Shown piece by piece: positions 12,001 to 18,491 of a DNA stretch of 64,000 bases (its first letter is position 1; every line of letters starts with the position of its first letter). Made by a program: the position numbers and the translations under genes. Source of the stretch: Microbulbifer sp. MKSA007 (GTDB lineage: Bacteria > Pseudomonadota > Gammaproteobacteria > Pseudomonadales > Cellvibrionaceae); the NCBI GenBank assembly GCA_032615215.1, contig CP128433.1, forward strand, positions 496,001 to 560,000, given 5' to 3'. The notes beneath the pieces were generated by a model. It had not been told where the DNA came from. It saw only the letters and a program-made list of their open reading frames with translations, and ran no database searches.

Positions 12001-13721
12001 AGGCATTAGCAACGGCAGGTATCAGTTTTACTGGCCTTGAAGAAGTGAATACTTCGGGCAGTAATGACACCTTGGTGGCTACAGACAGTGACGATAACTT
12101 TACCCTCAACTCCGATGGCGATATCAGCGTTGCAGGCATCGACTTCAGTGGGCTGGAAACTGTGGATGGCGCAGGTGGTAGCGACACGGTTAGTGCAGAT
12201 GGAGCTACCTGGACCTCCACCAGCTCCGGTAACTCCCTTGTTGAAGGCAGTGTGGAGGCTGAAGTTAATGGCCTGACCGTCTACTTTGATAACCTCGAAC
12301 TCGTAGAGGGGGCGGGAAGTTATACTGGCCAGGATATCGATGGTGAATATGAGTTTAGTGCTCTGGATACCATGACGATTGGCGGAGTCACCTTTGCCGA
12401 CCTGGATAGTGTTGTTGCGGGTTCTGGCACAGATACCGTTTATGGTGCAGATATTGATGCTGTCTGGGATATCAATGACTCTGAACACACTGTTTCCAGT
12501 GGTGGAGCATCACTCACGATTACTGGTATCGAGTCTATTACTGCCGGTTCAGGTGCTGATGAGTTTAATTTAAATGGTGGTGAGCTCGCAGGGATTGATA
12601 CTGGAGCTGGCAGCGATACCGTCACCTTCTCTGGCACTGTGATTGACAGTATTTCCCTTGGTGCTGGCAATGATTTCTTGACGGTAGAAACTGATATTGG
12701 CCAGGACGTAGAGCTTGCTGGTGGTGGCGGATCTGATGATTTCCAATACAACTTGTCCGGTGCGACCTGGGAGCTTTATAGCAGTGGCAATCAGGTAGGT
12801 AACTTCAGTTTTGCTGGTTTCGAATACCTGGACAACACCTCTGACAGTATTACCGTCCTGACCGATCTGGCATTTGATTTTGAAGATGGTGGAAGTAGAT
12901 CTGAAAGCTTCAATAAAAATGGTGCCGGGCTCCAGTTCAGCGATATGCGGCTGGGCTACGATGGCGAGGGCGATATTTATGTTACCAGCAGCTCAACAGA
13001 TACTATCGGTGGCAGCCTGACCGCTGATCGTGCCGAACTGGTTGTTGGTGGCGATGTAGATATTGAGACAGATGTGAGTGTCCTGGCTGTTGCCACCTCG
13101 GGTGCGGATATCAATATCAGTGTGCAGGCTGCAGGGGATCTCGTTATCGATGAGATCGATGCAGGGCGGGGCACAGTTTCCCTGGCCAGCTCCAGCTTTG
13201 GCACCCTGACTGCTGAAACTTATGGAGATACCCATATCACAGCATCCGCTGTGACCTTGGGAACGGAAACTGAGTTGTGGACCATCATTGGTGAGGCGAC
13301 TAACCCTCTCCGCATGGATGTCACCAATACAGTGGATATCTATTCCGTCAGTTACTATGAGCCTGACTTTATTGGCCAGATCCCGACGGTTACCAGCACT
13401 GGTGACGAGCTGCAGTCAGTTGCCGGTGCCCAGGCATCCCAGGGCCTCAAGTCAGCAGTTCAAAATGCAGTAGAAGACTTCAGTCATGTAGACCCCGCGA
13501 TCTTTAGCGCTGTGAAGCCCTACAGTAGTGGCGTCGATGCAGTGAACTCCCCTGAGATGCGTCTCAGGTCTGGGGAATTGAGCCCGGCTGTAGCTTCAGC
13601 TGCTGAGGAGGTTGAAGCTGCACCTAAGTTTGACGCTGAACTCGAACTGGGCACCAGCGATGCGCCCAGCGACATTACTGTAGATCTTGGGGAGTTTAAT
13701 GGAGGTAGTGCAGGACACTAA
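3..13721 (+). CDS. Giant repetitive surface/secreted protein (C-terminal 4572 residues; 5' end outside window)
   Basis: The reading frame is open from base 3, so the true start lies left of the window. About 4,000 residues are tandem repeats marked by 23 copies of a SLDASAYSDGLALTG-like motif. Copies are spaced 153 residues apart (short unit) or 225-226 (long unit with an extra ~72-residue module); a few are 151. Sub-repeats such as GTTGADAFVLQSDADV alternate with GNGGTDSLDAS, resembling half-RTX/beta-solenoid strands. The protein is rich in Asp, Asn, Ser, Thr and Gly, and I see no Cys. The last ~590 residues (from about 11950) are non-repetitive, with a few RTX-like GAGSDT/GAGNDF stretches and then a region like the C-termini of two-partner-secreted haemagglutinin-type exoproteins (DPAIFSAVKPYS). 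No classical type I secretion tail is obvious. A role in adhesion or biofilm is inferred. The secretion route is uncertain because the N-terminus is missing. Confidence 0.75.
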   Translation, partial: VEGNGGTDSLDASAYSDGLALTGTDNQVTAESGSLTFNDITSAITSVLTGTSSADSFTVNGDNAVTSYEIAFTGVNTVDAGSGGGSVAAQSVVTLTGTDNEATTNSIAFSNIDSVTGGSLEGSDNTDTFVVTSSTSVTANSISFSGFSGDIDAKGGTDSVTGADGEDWTLTGTNYEATNNGITFSNVELLTAVNANLIGTTGADAFVLESDADVAIYNMTISGMSAVEGNGGTDSLDASAYSDGLALTGTDNQVTAETGNLTFNDIASAVASTLTGTSGADSFTVNGDNEVTSYDIAFTGVSTVDGGNGTDSVAALSVVTLTGVDNQASTNSILFSNIDSVSGGSLQASSGNDSFEVTGANALTANEIAFNSISSVDALGGDDSVTGADGEDWTLTGTNYEATNNGITFSNVEFLTAVNADLIGTTGADAFVLESDADVAIYNMTISGMSAVEGNGGTDSLDASAYSAGLALTGTDNQVTAESGSLTFNDITSALTSVLTGTSSADSFTVNGDNEVTSYEIAFTGVNTVDAGSGGGSVAAQSVVTLTGTDNEATTNSIAFSNIDTVTGGSLEGSDNTDTFVVTSSTSVTANSISFSGFSGDIDAKGGTDSVTGADGEDWALTGTNYEATNNGITFSNVETLAAVNADLIGTSGNDAFVLESDADVAIYNMTISGMSAVEGNGGTDSLDASAYSAGLALTGTDNQVIAESGSLTFNDITSAITSVLTGTSSADSFTVNGDNEVTSYEIAFTGVSTVDAGSGADSVTGASGADWTLTGTSEEATSSSITFSEIEAITVVSGDLVGTTGDDDFVLQADADVEVYDMTISGMSAVDGNGGDDSLDASAYGDGLALTGTDNQVTAESGTLTFDGIVSAVTSALTGSSGADSFVVNGDNAVTSYDIAFTNVNTVDGDGDSDSVTGANGEDWTLTGTDYQATASGMTFSSVEALTATNADLIGTTGNDAFVLQSDADVAIYNMTVSGMSAVEGNGGTDSLDASAYSDGLALTGSDNQVTAESGNLTFNDITSAITSVLTGTSSADSFTVNGDNEVTSYDIAFTGVSTVDGGNGTDSVTALSVVTLTGVDNQASTNSILFSNIDSVSGGSLQASSGNDSFEVTGANALTANEIAFNSISSVDALGGDDSVTGADGEDWTLTGTNYEATNNGITFSNVEFLTAVNADLIGTTGADAFVLESDADVAIYNMTISGMSAVEGNGGTDSLDASAYSAGLALTGTDNQVTAESGSLTFNDITSALTSVLTGTSSADSFTVNGDNEVTSYEIAFTGVNTVDAGSGGGSVAAQSVVTLTGTDNEATTNSIAFSNIDTVTGGSLEGSDNTDTFVVTSSTSVTANSISFSGFSGDIDAKGGTDSVTGADGEDWALTGTNYEATNNGITFSNVETLAAVNADLIGTSGNDAFVLESDADVAIYNMTISGMSAVEGNGGTDSLDASAYSAGLALTGTDNQVTAESGSLTFNDITSAITSVLTGTSSADSFTVNGDNAVTSYDIAFTGVSTVDGGNGTDSVTALSVVTLTGVDNQASTNSILFSNIDNVSGGSLQASSGNDSFEVTGANALTANEIAFSSISSVDARGGDDSVTGADGEDWTLTGTNYEATNNGITFSNVEFLTAVNADLIGTTGADAFVLESDADVAIYNMTISGMSAVEGNGGTDSLDASAYSAGLALTGTDNQVTAESGSLTFNDITSAITSVLTGTSSADSFTVDGDNEVTSYEIAFTGVSTVDAGNGADSVTGASGADWTLTGTSEEATSSSITFSEIEAITVVSGDLVGTTGDDDFVLQADADVEVYDMTISGMSAVDGNGGDDSLDASAYGDGLALTGTDNQVTAESGTLTFDGIVSAVTSALTGSSGADSFVVNGDNAVTSYDIAFTNVNTVDGDGDSDSVTGANGEDWTLTGTDYQATASGMTFSSVEALTATNADLIGTTGNDAFVLQSDADVAIYNMTISGMSAVEGNGGTDSLDASAYSDGLALTGTDNQVTAESGSLTFNDITSAITSVLTGTSSADSFTVNGDNAVTSYEIAFTGVSTVDGGNGTDSVTALSVVTLTGVDNQASTNSILFSNIDNVSGGSLQASSGNDSFEVTGANALTANEIAFSSISSVDARGGDDSVTGADGEDWTLTGTNYEATNNGITFSNVEFLTAVNADLIGTTGADAFVLESDADVAIYNMTISGMSAVEGNGGTDSLDASAYSAGLALTGTDNQVTAESGSLTFNDITSAITSVLTGTSSADSFTVNGDNEVTSYEIAFTGVSTVDAGNGADSVTGASGADWTLTGTSEEATSSSITFSEIEAITVVSGDLVGTTGDDDFVLQADADVEVYDMTISGMSAVDGNGGDDSLDASAYGDGLALTGTDNQVTAESGTLTFDGIVSAVTSTLTGSSGADSFVVNGDNAVTSYDIAFTSVSTVDGDGDSDSVTGANGEDWTLTGTDYQATASGMTFNRVEALTATNADLIGTTGNDAFVLQSDADVAIYNMTISGMSAVEGNGGTDSLDVSAYSDGLALTGTDNQVTAETGNLTFNDIASAVASTLTGTSSADSFTVNGDNAVTSYEIAFTGVSTVDAGNSTDSVTGADGASWTLTGTDNEATNSSITFNNVDVIAAINADLLGSTGADEFVLQSDADIEVYSMTISGMSSVHGNGGTDSLDASAYSDGLALTGTDNQVTAESGSLTFNDIASAITSTLTGTSGADSFTVDGDNEVTSYDIAFTGVSTVDAGNGTDSVTAIDVVTLTGIDNQASTSSILFSNIDSASGGRLRASTGDDSFEVTGANELTANEIEFSRISSVDGRGGDDSVTGADGEDWTLTGNDYEATNNGITFSSVEILTAVNADLVGTSGNDAFVLQSDADVAIYNMTISGMSAVEGNGGTDSLDASAYSAGLALTGTDNQVTAESGNLTFNDITSAITSVLTGTSSADSFTVDGDNEVTSYEIAFTGVSTVDAGDDADSVIGADGEDWTLTGADYEATGSGITFSSVEALTATNAGLIGTSGADAFILQSDADVEIYSMTISGMSSVDGNGGTDSLDASAYSDGLALTGTNNQVSVESGTLTFDGISSAVTSALTGTSSADSFVVNGDNALSSYSIAFTGVSTVDAANGTDDITGASGSDWTLTGNNNEVIGSGITFSDAETLVTVSANLVGTTGDDDFVLQSDADVEVYGMTVSGMSAVEGNGGDDSLDASAYSDGLTLTGTSKQVTAESGALTFDGIVSAVTATLTATSGSDSFTVDGANAATVYDIAFTGLSTIDAGEGADSVTGASGADWTLTGNDYEATNSSITFSSVETITAVNADLVGTANADAFVLQSAGDIEVYGMTVSGMSAVDGSGGDDSLDASAYSDGLALTGSDGQVTAGSLLFSGLASAVTSSLTGTSGADSFTVDGDNAVSSYDIAFTGVSTLDADGGTDSVTGADGADWTLSGTDNQAASSGITFSNVDSLAIVNADLVGTTSADAFVLQSGGDIEVYDMTFSGMSAVDGNGGGDSLDASSYSDGLTLTGASNQVAAGSLTFDGIVSAVTSILTGTSGADSITVDGDNAVTSYDIAFTGVSTIDAGTGTDSVTGADGEDWTLTGSDNQATGSGITFSNVDSLTTVNADLIGTTGADDFVLQSDADVEAYGITVSGMSSVEGNGGNDSLDASAYSDGLALTGTDNQVTAESGALIFNSIFSAVSSTLTATSGSDNFTVDSDNATTIYDIAFTGVSSIDAAGGTDTVTGADGADWTLTGNDYEATNSGITFSSVDTLIATNADLLGSSGADAFALQSTGDIDVYSMTVSGMSAVYGQGGNDSLDASAYSDGLTLTGTDNQVTAGSLTFDGIVSAVTSALTGTSGADSFTVDGDNAATSYDIAFTGLSTINALDGNDTATGADGADWSLTGADNEAVNSSITFSNIENLTAVNADLVATTGDDAFVLQSDADVEVYGMTVSGMSAVDGNGGDDSLDASAYSDGLSLTGTDNQVDAGSLSFYSISSAATSILTNTHDSAQFELQGDQALATAGISFTGLEEVNTSGSNDTLVATDSDDNFTLNSDGDISVAGIDFSGLETVDGAGGSDTVSADGATWTSTSSGNSLVEGSVEAEVNGLTVYFDNLELVEGAGSYTGQDIDGEYEFSALDTMTIGGVTFADLDSVVAGSGTDTVYGADIDAVWDINDSEHTVSSGGASLTITGIESITAGSGADEFNLNGGELAGIDTGAGSDTVTFSGTVIDSISLGAGNDFLTVETDIGQDVELAGGGGSDDFQYNLSGATWELYSSGNQVGNFSFAGFEYLDNTSDSITVLTDLAFDFEDGGSRSESFNKNGAGLQFSDMRLGYDGEGDIYVTSSSTDTIGGSLTADRAELVVGGDVDIETDVSVLAVATSGADINISVQAAGDLVIDEIDAGRGTVSLASSSFGTLTAETYGDTHITASAVTLGTETELWTIIGEATNPLRMDVTNTVDIYSVSYYEPDFIGQIPTVTSTGDELQSVAGAQASQGLKSAVQNAVEDFSHVDPAIFSAVKPYSSGVDAVNSPEMRLRSGELSPAVASAAEEVEAAPKFDAELELGTSDAPSDITVDLGEFNGGSAGH

Positions 13722-13737
13722 AGTAAACTCCCTTTGC

Positions 13738-13771
13738 AAAAAAGCCGGTCTTTAGGGGCCGGCTTTTTTTA
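13738..13771 (+). terminator. Rho-independent terminator of the giant gene
   Basis: A GCCGG...CCGGC hairpin flanked by an A-run and followed by seven T residues begins about 17 bases after the stop codon of the giant repeat gene. Confidence 0.85.
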
Positions 13772-13847
13772 TGTCCGGAATTTTTTTGGCTGGGTTTTAG
13801 AAGGAAAGAGTTAAAAGCGAGGGCTGGAAAATTAAATCACCCAAACG

Positions 13848-13879
13848 AAAAAGGCCGACTCTTGCGAGTCAGCCTTTTT
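13848..13879 (-). terminator. Terminator of tRNA-Leu
   Basis: An A5-GGC-GACTC...GAGTC-GCC-T5 hairpin lies just beyond the tRNA 3' end. Read on the minus strand it ends in a T-run. It is symmetric enough to act in both directions. Confidence 0.8.
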
Positions 13880-13884
13880 GGAAT

Positions 13885-13971
13885 TGGTGCCCAGGAGAGG
13901 ACTTGAACCTCCACGACCGTAAGGTCACTAGCACCTGAAGCTAGCGCGTCTACCAATTCCGCCACCTGGGC
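13885..13971 (-). tRNA. tRNA-Leu (anticodon CAG)
   Basis: The 87-nt minus-strand sequence folds as a class II tRNA. The acceptor stem is GCCCAGG/CCTGGGC, the D-arm contains TGGTAGACGC, and the anticodon loop TTCAGGT carries CAG. There is a long variable arm, a T-arm GGTTCAAGTCC, and an encoded 3' CCA. It reads CUG codons, which are very common in these genes. It has its own consensus promoter upstream and a terminator downstream, so it is probably a single-gene unit. Confidence 0.95.
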
Positions 13972-14001
13972 AAATCAACGTGTGCTCCGTTGAGGACGCG
14001 A

Positions 14002-14029
14002 ACTATAGAGATCTGCCCCCCTGTGTCAA
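14002..14029 (-). promoter_or_regulatory. Sigma-70 promoter for tRNA-Leu
   Basis: On the minus strand TTGACA (14029-14024) is followed after 16 bases by TATAGT (14007-14002), about 30 bases before the tRNA 5' end. The bases after the -10 are GC-rich (CGCGTCC), as in stringently controlled stable-RNA promoters. Confidence 0.8.
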
Positions 14030-14090
14030 CGGCTGCGTTGCGCTTTTTTCATCATTTTTTTCTTAGGTCGGGAAAATTGGCGAAATCGCT

Positions 14091-14096
14091 TATAAT
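14091..14096 (+). promoter_or_regulatory. Probable -10 element upstream of rnr
   Basis: A perfect TATAAT lies about 118 bases upstream of the rnr start. No good -35 sits at the right distance, so this is tentative. Confidence 0.4.
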
Positions 14097-14174
14097 GCGT
14101 GCAATAGCGGCGAATTATTGACCAGGAATCCATCATCAGCGCCGCCTTTCTTTATGGCCGGATAATCTCCGGAG

Positions 14175-14192
14175 GTTGCCAAACTTGGCAAC
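14175..14192 (+). promoter_or_regulatory. Hairpin in the rnr leader
   Basis: A perfect 8-bp stem (GTTGCCAA/TTGGCAAC) with a 2-base spacer sits 21 bases before the TTG start of rnr, with no T-run after it. It could modulate translation or mRNA stability. Function is not shown by the sequence. Confidence 0.4.
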
Positions 14193-14213
14193 TGCCCAAC
14201 AACGGATGCTGTT

Positions 14214-16951
14214 TTGACTCAAAAAAATACCTCAGACCCCTTCAATATTGACCCTCATGCCCAGCGCGAGGCGGAGAAATATGAAAAGCCCGTGCCCAGT
14301 CGGGAGTACTTGTTACAAGTTCTTGAGAATCAGGCGGAACCTGTGCCCTGGGAAGCGGTGGCCGATTTACTGGAAATAGCCGATGAGGATCGTCGCGAAG
14401 GGGTAAGGCGCCGTTTGATCGCCATGTCCCGGGATGGGCAGATTGCCAGCAACCGCGCCGGTGATTTTGGTGTACTGGATAAAATGAGCCTGATACGCGG
14501 CCGGGTTATGGGGCACCGGGATGGCTTTGGTTTTGTTATCCCCAGTGATGGTGGCACCGATCTATTTTTATCCCATCGACAGATGCGTAAAGTCTTTGAT
14601 GGTGACGAGGTATTAGTGCGGGAAACCCCGGAGGTTTTCGCGGTAAACGCGAGGGCGCTGTTGTCAGGGTGATCAAGCACAATACCGAGCAGCTGGCCGG
14701 GCGTTTGTACCGGGAAAACGGCATTTGTTTTGTGCGCCCGGATAATCCGCGTATTAACCTGGATATTATGGTGGCCTCTGAGGATACCGCCGGAGCTGAT
14801 CACGGCCAGTATGTTGTAGTAAAAATAGTTACCCAACCGGGCCGGGATAAAGTGCCGCAAGGTAAGGTCAGCGAAATTCTCGGTGATCACCTTGCACCGG
14901 GTATGGAGATCGATGTTGCTATTCGCAACTACGGAATTCCCCACACCTGGCCCAGTGCACTGACGGCCGAGGTCAATGAAATCGCCGATGAAGTGCTTGA
15001 GGATCACAAAAAATCCCGGGTGGATCTTCGTCAGCTGCCGCTGGTTACTATTGATGGTGAAGACGCGCGGGATTTTGATGATGCGGTCTACTGCGAACTT
15101 TTACCCGATGGCAATTGGAAATTGCTGGTAGCCATTGCCGACGTTTCCCACTATGTACGCCCGGGCAGTGCGTTGGATGAGGAAGCGCACGGCCGTGGAA
15201 ACTCGGTTTATTTTCCGGATTTTGTTGTACCCATGCTGCCGGAGAAATTGTCCAACGGCCTTTGCTCCCTAAACCCCGATGTCGATCGGCTGTGTATGGT
15301 GTGCGAAATGCACATCAACCGAAGCGGTGAAATTCAGGATTACCGTTTCTTTGAGGCGGTTATGCGCAGCCACGCGCGCCTGACTTACACCCAGGTAGGG
15401 CAAATACTCGATGAGCGGGATAACCGCGACAGTGGTGCCCGCAAGCAATTTGCGACCCTGACTCCGCACCTGGATAACCTGCACGATCTTTACCTGGCGT
15501 TGCGCGAAGCGCGGGAGCGCCGGGGTGCTATTGACTTTGAGACGACTGAGACCCGGATAATATTTGACGCCCAGCGAAAAATTGAGCGAATTATTCCGGT
15601 GGTGCGCAACGATGCTCACAAGCTGATCGAAGAGTGTATGCTCGCGGCCAATGTCTGCGCGGCGAGTCTGATGGAGCTATCGGAACTACCCGCACTCTAC
15701 CGGGTACACGATGCGCCCAAAGAGGAAAAACTCAGTAATTTGCGCGAGTACCTGGGTGAATTGGGATTGCGCCTTCCCGGTGGTGGTGAGCCCCAGCCCA
15801 AAGACTTCCAGGACCTGATGGAGCAGATTGAGGGCCGTGCAGATGCGCATATTATTCAGGTGATGCTGCTGCGCTCTATGAACCAAGCGGTTTACCAGCC
15901 GGAGAATCGCGGACACTTCGGTTTGGATTACCCGGCCTATGCCCATTTCACCTCCCCGATTCGCCGCTATCCGGATTTGCTCCTGCACCGGGCGCTGCGC
16001 TGGTTGATACGCAACGGCAGCGCCAACCAAGCTGCGGTGGCAAAAAAAGTTTACTCGGTGCCCGGCGCCAAACCGATTGCTCGCGAGCAGATTTTGCCCT
16101 ACGACATGCCGGCCATGTTGCAACTTGGGGAGCAGTGTTCCCTGACCGAGCGGCGCGCCGACGATGCGACCCGGGATGTGCTCAGCTGGCTTAAATGTGA
16201 ATACCTGCAGGATCATGTGGGCGAAACCTATTCCGGCGTTATCAGTGCGGTCACAGGCTTTGGATTATTTGTGGAGTTGGATGATCTCTACGTGGAGGGA
16301 CTGATTCATGTCACCGCCCTACCCAAAGACTATTATCGCTTTGAGCAGGCGCACCAGCGTCTTATCGGGGAGCGTAGTGGCAAACGTTACCATTTGGGCG
16401 ACTCTGTCACCGTGCAGGTTGCACGGGTAGATCTCGAAGAGCGCAAGGTGGATTTCACCTTGAATGAACTGGTCCCACGCGCTAAGCGTGAGTCGAAGAA
16501 AAAGAAAGAGAGTACGCGGGTGAGTGCCCGCGCTATGGAAATGGCAGTAGAACATCAATTAGAACGCGAGCGCCGGGGCCGCGATAAAAAAGAAAAGCCC
16601 AGCAATACCAGTACTAACCCCTGGGCCAAGCATACCGAGACCACAGCCAAGCCCTCGCCTTTCCGCAAGCGCAAGGTGGGCTCAGATGAGGCTGTGCCAG
16701 TAGAGGCCAGCGTTGAAGCCCCTGTAGTAAAACCGGAAAAAGAGCCGCTCAATAGGCGAGGTGAAGGCGGGCAAAGTGATGATGCCCAGCCCAAACGCAA
16801 GATTAAAAAGCGCACCCCGACACGCAAGGGTGGAAAGCGGCCTGCAGTGGCGGCCCGTAAAGCCGCGCAAAAGGCTGAAAACGCCAAAACCCGTTCGGGT
16901 AAATTAAAAAAGAAGAAAAAGGTTTCTTCTAGCAGTAAAAAGAAAAAGTGA
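14214..16951 (+). CDS. rnr: Ribonuclease R, interrupted by a one-base frameshift
   Basis: RNase R is a processive 3'-to-5' exoribonuclease that degrades structured RNA. The first 152 codons (TTG start) carry the N-terminal helix-turn-helix and the first cold-shock domain, then run into TGA at 14670. The rest continues in another frame. It has the RNB catalytic motif IDGEDARDFDD (around 15050-15085), an S1 domain (VISAVTGFGLFVEL, around 16230) and a long Lys/Arg-rich tail to 16951. Adding one C to the run at 14626-14629 restores the expected GGFRGKREGAVVRV junction and gives about 912 residues. That is longer than the 813 of E. coli because of the basic tail. rlmB follows after 12 bases, as usual for an rnr-rlmB operon. 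A homopolymer sequencing error is likelier than a real mutation. A classical slippery heptamer in the right frame is absent. Confidence 0.9.
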
Positions 16952-16963
16952 TCGAGGAATAAA

Positions 16964-17719
16964 TTGAGTCAGGAAGTTATCTATGGTCTGCACGCAGTGC
17001 AGGCCCTTCTAAAAGGTTCTCCGCAGAATGTATCGGAGCTGATGTTACTGCGTGGCCGCAAGGATCAGCGCCTGCAAAAAATAATCCAGCAGGCGGAAAA
17101 AAATGATATTGCCGTGCGCTTTATTGACCGGAGAGCGCTGGATGAAAAGGTTGAGGATGGTGCTAACCACCAGGGTGTTGTTGCCATCTGTTCTGGCAAA
17201 ACAAAGGTACACGATGAAAAATTCCTGTTCGACCTGCTAAAACAACTGGATCAGCGCGGGGAAGTGCCTTTCTTATTGGTGCTGGATGGCGTGACGGACC
17301 CCCACAATCTGGGAGCCTGCCTGCGCTCGGCAGAGGCTGCTGGAGTCCATGCAGTGATTGCACCAAAAGACAAATCTGCCGGACTGACGCCAACAGCTCG
17401 CAAAGTGGCCTGTGGTGCAGCTGAAGTATTGCCCTTTGTTACCGTGACTAACCTGGCTCGCGCATTACAGCAGCTGCAGCAGGCGGGAGTGTGGATATAT
17501 GGCGCAGCCGGTGAGGCCACACAGGATGTATACCAAAGCCAATTAACTGGCCCCCTGGCGCTGGTTATGGGGGCCGAGGGCAGCGGCTTGCGGCGCCTGA
17601 CTAGGGAACACTGCGATCATTTGATCAAAATTCCTATGGCGGGAGAGGTAAGCAGCTTAAATGTTTCTGTTGCCACGGGTGTTTGCCTGTTTGAGGCTGT
17701 GCGTCAGCGCAACGGCTAA
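16964..17719 (+). CDS. rlmB: 23S rRNA (Gm2251) 2'-O-methyltransferase RlmB
   Basis: RlmB is a SPOUT-class enzyme that methylates the ribose of G2251 in 23S rRNA. The 251-residue protein has the N-terminal substrate-binding domain (YGLHAVQALL). The C-terminal trefoil-knot motifs follow: LDGVTDPHNLGACLRSAEAAG, LVMGAEGSGLRRL and SSLNVSVATGVCLFEA. E. coli RlmB has 243 residues, so the length fits. The start is TTG preceded by a GAGG ribosome-binding site, 12 bases after rnr, so the two are probably co-transcribed. Downstream lies a long non-coding gap rather than the ribosomal-protein genes often found here. Confidence 0.95.
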   Translation: MSQEVIYGLHAVQALLKGSPQNVSELMLLRGRKDQRLQKIIQQAEKNDIAVRFIDRRALDEKVEDGANHQGVVAICSGKTKVHDEKFLFDLLKQLDQRGEVPFLLVLDGVTDPHNLGACLRSAEAAGVHAVIAPKDKSAGLTPTARKVACGAAEVLPFVTVTNLARALQQLQQAGVWIYGAAGEATQDVYQSQLTGPLALVMGAEGSGLRRLTREHCDHLIKIPMAGEVSSLNVSVATGVCLFEAVRQRNG

Positions 17720-18491
17720 GGGGCCTGTATGACCTGTACTGGCTGGGGAGAATTTATCTCTGGGCGTACAGGTCGGTGCTTATAATATCCATAACGTTAT
17801 TTCCAGATAGCCTCTGGTGATCTATCGATAAATTCCCCTAATTCTTCCTGTCACTAAATCGAATTGCAAAAAGCAAGGTTTTTGCAACGTTGCTGCGATA
17901 ATAGCTTCCGCTATATTTTTAATCTGCAGTAATAATATGGTTTTAGTGTGGATCATCGGGTTTTGGTTTATTCTCATATTCGATGGCTTTGTTTAATCAA
18001 AGCAACCATAAAGCCAGTCGCAGTTAACTTGTTGCCGTTAAAGTGCGGTAAATCATTGGGCCTAAAGCCCACTTGATCTGCTGGCGCGAATGATCATTTA
18101 AGTTTTATCGATCTTGTAAGGTAACCGTTCTTTTGCAGTTTTTAGAACGGTGAGAATTTAAATATAAGTAATTGGAAATGTTGCAATTGCTGATGACGAA
18201 AATCCCTAGCAGAGCTATAAATTCAAAAGTGGATTTAAGGGTGTCTGCTGATTGAAAAGATAAGTATAGCTTCACCGAGTTTTAGGTCTGGCTCTTTTTA
18301 ATTAGTACTCATGTATCTAAATCTTTTGTTCGTTTTTATTTAAATAATATTAGGTCTTATTCATTAGTGAATCGTATTTTAATACCTTTATAGATTTGGA
18401 GTCGGCTGAAATATTTGTAATTTGAAGGCCATTTGAATTGCTATATGGCACTTGGCTTTTTATTATGTCGGCTTTACTGGAGGGGGTTTAT
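17720..18491. other. Long intergenic region with two inverted repeats
   Basis: This 772-base AT-rich stretch has no convincing gene. A 9-bp inverted repeat (17731-17739/17765-17773, GACCTGTAC/GTACAGGTC) follows rlmB and could be a stem without a T-run. A second 8-bp inverted repeat (18124-18131/18144-18151, ACCGTTCT/AGAACGGT) lies upstream of the lipoprotein gene. Promoter elements for that gene are presumably here but not clear-cut. Confidence 0.5.

Noticed and set aside
13885..14029. tRNA-Leu as an attachment site for an integrated element
   Set aside because: No integrase gene, no repeated tRNA 3' end elsewhere in the window and no phage genes were seen.
14610..14680. Programmed -1 frameshift in rnr
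   Set aside because: There is no proper slippery heptamer in the zero frame, RNase R is not known to use recoding, and five other breaks in the window share the same homopolymer pattern.
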